Assembly: GCA_030867875.1 (NCBI GenBank)
Contig: JAOWCC010001634.1
Span: 135,738,365-135,802,364 of the forward strand
DNA from: Actinernus sp. WN-2022
Lineage: Eukaryota > Cnidaria > Anthozoa > Actiniaria > Actinernidae
Direction of reading: 5' to 3'
DNA length: 64,000 nt
This document shows, one piece after another, positions 55,618-64,000 of this stretch. A program made the position numbers and the translations under genes. The stretch's first letter is position 1. Each line of letters opens with the position of its first letter. Below the pieces are notes generated by a model. It saw only the letters and a program-made list of their open reading frames with translations. It was not told the origin of the DNA and did no database searches.

Positions 55618-56786
55618 TAGTGGCGTAGCCAGGTTTTTAAGATTTGTAGGCCCAAACAACCGCTCCGTAAGGGTCACTTCTTGAGGGATCCGGGAGCATG
55701 CTTCCCCGGGAAATTTTTAGATTTAGACTTCCGCAAATGCCTTCTGCTGCACTTCCCGGTCATGTTTTGTGTATTTCGACAGCTCCTCAAGCCCAACATT
55801 CATTTGTAATAAGACATTCCACTTTACAAATCCTAGCATATCCACACAATTGTCTTCATTCGAAAGACTTTGGCTTAAGAACTAGTCCAAGTTCTCCTTT
55901 TACCAGATGGAAGCTAGAGCAAGTTGGAATGCTGATTGGCTCAAATAATCATAAGTTGGGATGCTTGGTTTTTGTTCTGCAATGTGATTGGTTCTCATTG
56001 TCGAAGTGGGTTACAGTAGTTACACAGTAACTTAATGCCATTTATATGTTCTTCCTGCCAGGTACAGGAACATAATTAGTGTAATTCTTGTGATCAAGTT
56101 CCAAATTCTCCCTCAGAAAACAAAGGATATAAAAGGAAAACTAAGAATGCGTTGAGAAGTTACTCGCACTGTTATCTTAACTCCTACACTCCCAAGCACT
56201 AATTAACACTTGTTTGGGTTTTAAAAAGTGGGCTACATGATTTATAGTACCTTAATAGACCTTTCCCGCATTCCGCTCCCATGAACAATGGCACCAAGTC
56301 GAGATTGGCGTAGACCTTTTCATACATTTACTGTATTGTTGTCTACCCCAATCTCAACTTGGTGTCATCGTTCGATCGAATGTGGGAAAGGTCTATTAAG
56401 AGTCTGCATTGATTAGTCTGTTGTGCTTATTATAACACTTGTTGTCAAAGGAATTAATGCAACCAAAGAATTTGTGAAAGTTGTTGAGGTTATTATAAAC
56501 AAAACGGTGGAAATAGTGGCATATGCACCATTACCATTTATGATGATATTTAAAATTATATTTTTATTTAAAGTAGGGTTATTTAATTATTGACATAGGC
56601 TAATATTGCCATGTTAACCATTTAGTTTATTTTTGTAACATATAATTATGTGCCAGTCAATTAAATATTAGTTGAGAAAACTTTTCTGGACCGTAGCAGG
56701 GGTGTAGACAGGAGTTTTGTGAGGGGGAAGGATCTAAGTCTGGCGAACCCATCTTGCGGAGCTTTTTTACCCATTGGAAATCATGA

Positions 56787-56817
<31 letters not shown>

Positions 56818-56856
56818 TTCTGGAAACCCTGGAACCCTACCCTGGCTACGCCCCTG
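55618..56856. mobile_element. Possible element with GGCGTAGCCAGG termini
   Basis: AGTGGCGTAGCCAGG at 55619 and CCTGGCTACGCCCCTG at about 56840 are inverted. A 28-bp G run lies at 56790-56817. Between them is an inverted-related block (about 55875-56010) that matches, in both orientations, sequence at 54795-55075. The borders are tentative; two separate half elements are also possible. Confidence 0.35.
56256..56395. mobile_element. 140-bp TTAA-flanked MITE
   Basis: TAGACCTTTCCC and GGGAAAGGTCTA are inverted ends between TTAA at 56252-56255 and 56396-56399. The arms also share CAATGGCACCAAGTCGAGAT and its near-complement. Confidence 0.85.
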
Positions 56857-57291
56857 TGTAGTATTTATTATTGTTAAAATATAGAATATTTATTCACAAT
56901 CTGTATTTCAGCCTACCTTTAGTAACATTTTCATGCTGATATAAAATAGTACCCTTATCAAGTTAAGCAACTTTGGCTGCTCATTCTTAGCAATGATTGT
57001 AATCTTTATATTGCATAATAAAAAAATGTTTGTATTATGATTCAACTTCATAAGTGCTTCTAGGGTGGCAATAGGAACTAGGTTGCATCACGTTTTGGAA
57101 ATGGTCTGAAATTAGCAGGGGGGGAGGGGGGGGGGGAATGAATCAAAAAGTCTAAATATATATAAGTATGAAATATTTTGACCCTCCCCACTTTGTCCCT
57201 TTCTCCCTATAACCCCCTTTTTTCAGTTTGCCATTTTTTTATGACCCTCCATTTTTGGGGGTTAAAAAAAAGTATGACCTTCCTTTCTCCA

Positions 57292-57319
57292 CCCCCCACC
57301 CCCCCCCCCCCCCCCCCCC
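57292..57319 (+). repeat. Poly-C tract
   Basis: Run of C with one A near its start; a G-rich run lies at 57117-57136. Length in the assembly may be unreliable. Confidence 0.85.
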
Positions 57320-58721
57320 TCCCTCCAGTCCCTTTAACACTTTTTTCTATTCACAAAAAAAAAACGTTTTGTACTAGCAGTACTAGTGTACTAATGTCCT
57401 TTTCCTTGCTCTAGAAATCGTATTGGAGGAGATTGATATGCTGGTTGGGTTGGAGCCACACTGACAAAATGTCATGTGCATGTGTTTTTGATAATCCCAT
57501 TGTGCACACGTCTCTAGTTTCCCATCAAAACTAAAAGAAAACATGAAATCACTAGCCGCCTCCACAGGCACTCATCAGCCCTTTGCAGGATCTGGTCACG
57601 TGACTTTTTAGCCTGTCAATCAAAAAAGAATTGGCAGTAGAACAACATGGATGCCAGAAATGGAAAGAGCAAGCCAAAATTAGTAAAAAAGCCCAAGTTT
57701 TTAATAACCCAAAAATTTAAACTTACATAAGATACGCAGGTTTTTATTCATTAACTATGCCCTAGATACCGAACATTAATTATTTATTTATTTAATGATT
57801 GTATTATTTCATGATTATCGTTAGTTAGGAATTATTATGTCCTGCAAAAAGCCGAGGAAAATAATTGTTTTCCCAATTGTTTCGTGAGGAATCGTAAAAC
57901 ATTCGGATTTGGTCGGTAATTAGCCGAAGCCAGACGACGCCTGCCGATTCTTCTGAGTCGAGACAGTCTTTCGAATCCAGTGATGAAATCCACCATTGGG
58001 CCAGATTTTGTGAGGATTCTGTGGATTAAGACATCACAGTAAGGTAACTGAATGTAGTTATTTTAGTTCAAGCTTTATCAATGCCACGAAAGACTCTCCT
58101 AATGCGTATTAAAAGTGGCTATATAGTCTATACACAGTGTTGTTCCAAGATGGCCGACCCGAATAATAGAGGGCGAGTCGGAGTGAACGTGAAATTGTTG
58201 TTCTATTTTGTCTTGATCTTAGTTTCTTCAAGTTTGTGAACACTACTTCACTGTTCGTTTAATTAGCATTATTTTTGAGTTTTTTTCGAGTCGTGGTTTC
58301 AGTATTGCAACCTGGCTTTATTCATTCTTCCAACAGCTGTTCGTACGGATATATTTAAGAAATGCGATTTTCTCCCTGGCACACGATTCGGAGCCCACGG
58401 TTCTAATGCCTTAATGGTTCATTTGTACGCAAGCAATGTACATTACGAGCACTAGAAACTTCTAAATAACTATTAAGTAGACCCCTTTACCTCCTCGCAT
58501 ATTATCCTATCTTATTTTCAGTTAAACTTAAAGTTATTAAGTGTTTGTAAAAGGCATTACTTCGATCCAACAATTTATAATGCCATATTGCACAACAAAG
58601 AGAATTGACCGATTTAGCTTGTACGTTTGTTGTCCCAATTCAAGTCACCTGACTTGAGTAACGTTTTTTTTATTTTTCTGTATCCCAAGAGGAAATGTAG
58701 TGTAGGTCCTTATATATTAAC
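57320..58721. other. Intergenic; possible exon remnant near 57970-58030
   Basis: One + strand frame at about 57944-58029 reads SSESRQSFESSDEIHHWARF before a TAA and could be an exon end, but nothing supports it further. No gene called. Confidence 0.35.
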
Positions 58722-58903
58722 TAGTATATACCACACCAGTGAATATCACTTTTCACACACTCTAATTGGCTACTCAAACAGTGAATATGATTTCATATTC
58801 ACCTCCGAGCGAAGCAGTCACCTCGCGTGAGTTTTTGTCCATTTGACAGAAAATAAAATAACTATTTGGTGCTGGCTATTCACCTGCAGTGTGGTATATA
58901 CTA
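58722..58903. mobile_element. 182-bp palindromic MITE
   Basis: TAGTATATACCACAC and GTGTGGTATATACTA pair, as do GTGAATA/TATTCAC words within. The interior also contains a GAATATGATTTCATATTC palindrome. Confidence 0.75.
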
Positions 58904-58904
58904 A

Positions 58905-59023
58905 AACAATTATTATTCACCTCAGTGTCAGTGAGTAGTGGTGGATATTTACCTCACCAAAGTGGCTCAGTAAATATCCGCCACTATTCACCTCCACTTT
59001 GGTAAATAATAATAATTATTGTT
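58905..59023. mobile_element. 119-bp palindromic MITE, abutting the previous one
   Basis: AACAATTATTATTCACCT... and its complement bound the element; the arms share GTGGTGGATATTTAC and its complement. It starts one base after the preceding palindrome and shares the TATTCACCT word. Confidence 0.75.
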
Positions 59024-59359
59024 AAATATTCTACTACTCGTTAATTATTCATGAGGGAAACCACCAATCCCAATTCTGGATTTGTACCACATGCCAACCA
59101 TAATTTGAAACCCCTGTAGAATACTCTCACAAAGAGTTCAACTTTAATAGACTGCTAGCAAGTCCGTTCTATTCCTCATTTTTTAGAATGGCTAAACATG
59201 GTTCAAGATGGCTAACAATGGCTAGAAATGGTTCAACGTGCCTGTGTTTTAAGTAGGGACGCTGACTCTTCTGTAAGTTTTGTACTGACCGTGCTGTCAA
59301 TTTAAGGGATTATATTTTTTGACAGCTCCACCCCCTAATACTCCCTACGCATGGGCTCA

Positions 59360-59945
59360 TTCTTTCTCAGTATTCTTTATCTACTGTTGCTCAGTCTGGG
59401 ATGGCCTTAGCCAAGAACTGAATGACAAATTGCAAAAATTGCAAAACCAAGCCACCAGGGCTGTAACTAAATCCAGCTATAACACTAGCTCTCAGCCCCT
59501 GATTGATATGCTTGGCTGGTATAATATGACAACCTATCGGAAAAAAAAAAAGCACTGATTATGTATAAAGCAATGCATGATCTCGCCCCAACTTATCTTC
59601 GGGATCTCTTCTCAATTCGAGACTCAAACTATGATCTCAGAGACTCCGAGGGTAAGCTAACCGAAACCGAGGACCGACTATCTGAAGTGTAGCTTGAGCT
59701 ACAGTGGGGCATTCCTATGGAATAATCTTCTGCATGACGCAAGAACAGTGCCTTCCTTGAAACAATTTAAAAGAGGTGTTAATGCTCTGTTCAAATGATC
59801 GGACTCCCACATGGCAAACATGTAAAGCAGTTTATTAGTAATTCTTAGGATATTTAGTAATAATATTTTATGTACTCCATTTTACTGATTGTACAACTGA
59901 TGTTTTTACAGTGTTAAAATAAAATAGTCTGTCTGTCTGTATGTC
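59360..59945 (+). pseudogene. LINE C-terminal fragment with TCTG microsatellite tail
   Basis: Frames read CCSVWDGLSQELNDKLQKLQNQATRAVT, then DLAPTYLRDLF after a shift near 59545, then SLKQFKRGVNALFK to a TGA near 59799. The 3' end has AATAAA-like ATAAAATAG and (TCTG)n at about 59925-59945, typical of L2/CR1-like tails. 5'-truncated. Confidence 0.7.
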
Positions 59946-60120
59946 TATTCGCTGAGAAAAAAATTGTTATTTGAGCAGCAGTGCAGTAGCATGACTAAAA
60001 CTGCTAAAAACTACATGTAGTTCAGAATAAAATGAGACAATGCTGTATATGGTTAGGGTTAAAGTTAAAGTTAATTTTTTTTTAATGTAACAATATCTAA
60101 ATATATATTACCGGTATATA

Positions 60121-60274
60121 CAGTCAATGCCAAAAAGGTTGTCCAGCAGAACATAATATAATACTTTAATATCCATTGTTTTGGCCTATTGTCTTGGTCT
60201 AGACAATAGCCCAAAACAATGGATATTATAGTATTATATTATGTTCTGCTGGACAACCTTTTTGGCATTGACTG
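60121..60274. mobile_element. 154-bp near-perfect palindromic MITE with TA duplication
   Basis: CAGTCAATGCCAAAAAGG and its complement bound arms of about 70 bp; TA flanks both ends. The CAGT terminus and TA duplication suit Tc1/mariner. Confidence 0.85.
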
Positions 60275-60515
60275 TATATCTAAATATCTATCTATATATA
60301 TATATACTAAGGATTCGGAGTATTTAAATTCTTGGTTGATTCATATTTCGCTCTACAATACTGTTTCGTGGGGACAAAAGTCCTCACTCGTCAGGAGTTA
60401 CTTCGTGAATGAATATTTATTTACAGTTGAGCGTGCACTGAGCTTTCCATGCAAGCGGGTGTAGGTTCAAATGGCGTTCCGCTGACGTGCATCTCATGTG
60501 CGTGCTCAACTGGGA

Positions 60516-61199
60516 CTAATTGTATCGTAACAATGATTTGTTCCTATGCCTACATGATGATATAAGTTCGTTCCTCTTGTTAAGTGTGCATCGGAATGGT
60601 TGACAAATAATAACGTACTTCTCCCTAAGGCATAAATTACATTGTTTGCTTGCACTACTGTAAGGTTTTGCTTGCGAAATAATTAGCCATGAAATTTCGT
60701 AATCTACATTAATGTCCTTAAGAGTCCAAATATATTTGCTAAGTTCTGTTGAGTTTCTCTTGGATGAGTGCCGGAATGATGCAGTATGGTTTCTGTATCT
60801 AGTCTTGAACTCGTTGTCAGTGAGGCCCACGTATGATTCACATGTGTTGTTATCTTTACGTTTTACACACGCTTGGTACACTACAGCAGACTGCAGGCAG
60901 TTTCCGCTAAGGGGGCATTCGTTCTTGTTACGGCAGTTACAGGTCTTCTTACTTTCTTCATCCTCAGGTTTGCTACCGTTGTTAAAGTCCTTTAGTTGTC
61001 TCTTATTGTGGGCGTCGATAATTTGTTTAATGTTGCTCATGCAGCTGTAACTAATTTTAATGGTATTTCTGTTGAAGATTTTCCTGAGGTTATTGCCTAT
61101 TGGGAAACATTTATCAACAAGGCTAAGGAATTTCTTACCTACATTAGTGTAGACATTCTTGCTGAACGGGGGATTATACCACAGGATGTTATTTCTTGG
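60516..61199 (-). pseudogene. GIY-YIG-like retroelement ORF end
   Basis: The - strand frame is open from just after a TGA (61200-61202) to 60516, about 228 codons; the first ATG is at 61040. Upstream of it reads NPPFSKNV, VGKKFLSLVDKCFP and KIFNRNTIKISYSCM, then a cysteine cluster (CNCRNKNECPLSGNC) and a GIY-YIG-like core (VVYQACV, SYVGLTDNEFKTRYRNH). This pairing recurs in Penelope-related elements as I recall; no reverse transcriptase remains here. It belongs to a different lineage than the PLE at 17945-22680. Confidence 0.6.
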
Positions 61200-61285
61200 T
61201 CATATATTTGAATATATATATATATATTCGAATAGTTCCATATACTATAGGTGTAGATTAATAATTGATCTATCATAATACTTAA

Positions 61286-61322
61286 TTATTAATAATAATA
61301 TAATAATAATAATAATAATAAT
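61286..61322 (+). repeat. (TAA)n microsatellite
   Basis: About twelve ATA/TAA triplets. Confidence 0.9.
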
Positions 61323-62684
61323 TCGTTTATTAATCACTCTCACCTTTAGTGAGAGTCTGCACTGATGTAAAGTTAAAATCTATGTTATATGTAATATATC
61401 TACCTTTCTAGCCTTATATCCAGCCAAACCTTAAGAATCCTAGTAGATCAAGAATCCAAACTGATTGTTGTTGATGAACTCAGCAAAATCTTGCACAAAG
61501 AGCATTCATATGTTGCTCACAGTTTGACACAAAGTTTAAACCAATAATGGCATGCTTAAGAACTAGCAGGTTGCTGCAAATTTAGTGTTTAAGCCAGCTA
61601 GCAATCTAGAAGCTCATTTGAGGGCAGCAATCTCTATTATTAAACTGTTTCACTTGCATGGATGCCATAGCTTTATACTCTAGTTGTACCAAATGTCACA
61701 AGTCATTTTGACAAACCTCTGACAGATCTGTAAAAACTGACCAATGGTTAATGTTTTTTTTTTAAAAGAGAAGGTAATTTTGAATAATTTGCAAAATAAA
61801 TCTGACTTCTCTTTGTAAATTTTGACAACAGAAACAGATGCTCTTCCTTCCATTATAACTCCCTGCAGCTTTTTAAATTATCATAATTAGGACATGTGCC
61901 ACTGCATACAGGATTTTGCAATCTTTAAACACTCATAAAAAATCAAGGATTAATGCAAATTATTATTTTTTCACAGAATTGCTCAAAATTACCTCCTCTT
62001 TTCAAAAAAATAATACAATTTGGGTTGAGGGGCACTTAAATTTCCTGTTGTGGGGCTGATGGGGAATTCAAAACCTACAAAAGAGTTGGCAGTCCCTACT
62101 TATAGTTATAGCTCTAAACCTAGCCATGTTGAACATTGTCTTCCATGTCTGGGCATGTCTAGCCATATAGTTAGCCATCTTGGACTATGTTTAGCCATAG
62201 AAGGGACCTGCTAGCAGTCTAAGTTCAACTACACTTCAAAATCCGAAGATCTTTAAATTTCAAACTACTGTATTAAAAAAATTGACTGCCTATATGCCAC
62301 ACCCCATGTATAAGCTGCACCCCCACTTCAGGCTTACAATCTTCCCTTGACATCTATAAACAGTGGGAATGTTACAAGAGATTGATCAACTCTTTGGTTG
62401 CCAAAAGAAGAAGAATCCATGAGCTGGATTAGTATAAACAATAGAAACAATGCCTACATAAAACATACCTGCCTGTAATAATAATTTTATTAAAGAGTGG
62501 TACATGTAGACTGAAGCTGTTTAATATACTCATCACCAGATTTAATGGGTTTGGTAGGTTAGAAATAATATTGAGTTTGGTAGGTTAGAAATAATAATTT
62601 TTGTTTAGAAATGAACAGCTTTTCTACAAACAACAAATGCTCAGTTTGTAGTTTTCGTATGCTTATAATTATAGACGAATTTGC
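61323..62684. other. Intergenic
   Basis: Contains only the right arm of the long-range inverted repeat and an exact 23-base direct duplication near 62541-62592. No gene. Confidence 0.45.
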
Positions 62685-62795
62685 GGTTCATGCACAGTTG
62701 TATATAAATCCTTTGTTTATTTGGTAGGCAGGCAGATGTTAGGAAATGGTGGCCTGCCAGTTGAAACAAAAGACTTTAACTACTGTGCATGAACC
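62685..62795. mobile_element. 111-bp palindromic MITE
   Basis: GGTTCATGCACAGTTG and its near-complement bound the element; GGCAGGC and GCCTGCC pair near the centre. Confidence 0.7.
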
Positions 62796-63054
62796 ATAAA
62801 CATTACTGGTTTATAGCCATTGGAAATAAGAGGACATGCATGTACCACAGATTGTGTCATGCAAGGTGTGCACTAAAATCACTATCCCCACAATTTCCCT
62901 CATTTTCAAGGCTCTGCTGCTTGACTATTTCTCATTATTTTGTTGTACTAAAAAACAATTGTCGTTAAAATAGTTTACCCTGGTATGTGGTATACTGCGG
63001 TGGGCATACTACTCTTCCCAGTAAACTGCAACACCCCAAGTTTTTTTTATGGAC

Positions 63055-63465
63055 CTGTGATGTGAATGGTCTGTACCACGTGATCACTCTGCGCCATACC
63101 GCCGGTAGAGATTTTTGTGTGGTAGCGTGAGAAAAGCGACGTGTTGTTCTACATTAAAGACAAAGAATGCCTTGCTTATCTTAAAATCTTAAAATATCTC
63201 AGATGAATTGGCAAAATATTTTCTCCATTTACCTTAAAAGTTAAGCCAGATTATGTGGTTATTCAAATACGTTTAGTAATAAACTCCAGAACTTAAAGAA
63301 GATCGAGAAGCAAATTTTTCCCAGCGATTTATAGACTTTGAAATCAACAAGGCAGTTGAAACTTGTCTACAATCATACTGGCTGCTGCCGACAAAAAATC
63401 TACCCGGCGGTATGGCAAACAGTAATCTGTGGTACAGAATATTCACATCACGTGGGCCAGATTCG
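63055..63465. mobile_element. Inverted-repeat element
   Basis: GTGATGTGAATGGTCTGTAC at 63058 and its complement near 63460, followed inward by CGCCATACCGCCGGTAGA and its near-complement, form arms of about 70 bp. A frame on the - strand (63273-63599) overlaps one arm and is not believed. Confidence 0.6.
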
Positions 63466-64000
63466 TTTTCTTCGTCCATCACGGCCAGTTGGCAGTTGAG
63501 CCGCCATTGAAGCTTGAAGTTCTTGTCGATGCCATCCCAAAATCTCATTACAACTACATCTGAATACAAACATTTCTGGTAAATATAAAACTTGAACAAC
63601 TAAATATGAAAGATAAACTACTATATACTAAAATGAGAGATGGCTGCGATGTAGACGGATTGAATCAATGTTGTGAGCTCCTCTGGATATATTTGCTTTT
63701 CAAACTTGAAAGCGTTGGCGAACGATTTCATGTTTTGGGCGGCTTAGTAACCAGGCCTGTTATTCATGACAGAGCCCCTTTAAAGTCAAATTCTCCATTA
63801 AATACAGGTTTGAAATAAAGGTGGTTTTCTGCATGAGATCATATCGACAAAGCAATGTGTTTTTGATTGACAGAATTTTAAAGTCTCTAGGACAAAATAA
63901 TATGTCCAGAGTTTATTACTACCATTTGTATTGAAGCGTGAATAATTTGCTGGCGGGGTTTGTTTATGTTACAAATGCGACATTTGTCTTGTCAAACCTG
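63466..64000. other. Intergenic flank
   Basis: Nothing supported on either strand. Confidence 0.4.

Larger units (their letters stand above)
59147..62220. repeat. Long-range inverted repeat (arms 59147-59310 and 62050-62220)
   Basis: The left arm words GACTGCTAGCAAGTCC, AAGTAGGGACGCTGACTCTT and TGTAAGTTTTG are matched inverted on the right. The arms are diverged, so this is an old element or duplication about 3 kb long, now holding a LINE end, a MITE and a GIY-YIG remnant. Confidence 0.5.

Noticed and set aside
60996..61211. 71-codon + strand frame
   Set aside because: It is the shadow of the better supported - strand GIY-YIG retroelement frame.
63273..63599. 108-codon - strand frame
   Set aside because: It overlaps an inverted-repeat arm and shows no recognisable domain or splice context.

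Overview
This is animal nuclear DNA and looks like a cnidarian, most likely an anthozoan such as a stony coral or anemone. That guess rests on AT-rich sequence, large intron-poor C2H2 zinc-finger genes, Penelope-like and L2/CR1/jockey-type retroelement debris, tRNA-headed SINEs and a very high density of small palindromic DNA transposons. The species assignment is inference; no marker gene is present.

Only two genes look intact, both on the + strand with the coding part in one exon. The first (33736-37980) encodes a 1414-residue protein with about 30 zinc fingers. The second (49444-52383) encodes a 979-residue protein with a WW-like module followed by 28 zinc fingers. They share a cysteine-less half finger just before their first true finger, so they are probably paralogues. 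Two more coding remnants can be read. An exon at 16371-17222 with a CUE-like segment carries two in-frame TAG stops. An unrecognised exon (about 46039-47505) is cut by a 1.15 kb foldback element, and removing the insert with one CTAG copy restores the frame.

Layout. 0-5 kb: 3' end of one LINE, then a broken LINE with reverse transcriptase and a zinc knuckle. 8.3-11.6 kb: small foldback elements and a Penelope-like (PLE) fragment with inverted terminal repeats. 12-16 kb: a SINE, two MITEs and an ATTCAGTAAA-type repeat field. 17.9-22.7 kb: a nearly complete PLE on the - strand, interrupted by two DNA elements (18155-18782 and 20504-22261). 23.7-33.2 kb: nested foldback elements and a satellite whose units alternate in strand as ++--. 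33.7-38 kb: zinc-finger gene 1. 38-47.7 kb: LINE pieces, two SINEs of one family, and MITEs. 49.4-52.4 kb: zinc-finger gene 2. 52.8-64 kb: mostly palindromic MITEs, LINE and GIY-YIG remnants, and intergenic sequence.

Several insertions can be delimited to the base because the target duplications are visible: 9 bp (8468-8610, 9000-9091, 24031-25934), 6 bp (20504-22261, 26626-26902), TTAA (15451-16001, 18155-18782, 45165-45951, 53595-53784, 54561-54708, 56256-56395), CTAG (46111-47257), TAA (30359-30800) and TA (14223-14565, 52858-53275, 60121-60274). The window therefore records a nesting order of many non-autonomous transposon families around a zinc-finger gene pair. No transposase gene was recognised, so all the DNA elements would depend on enzymes encoded elsewhere. 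All family names are from memory and motif reading; no database search was run.
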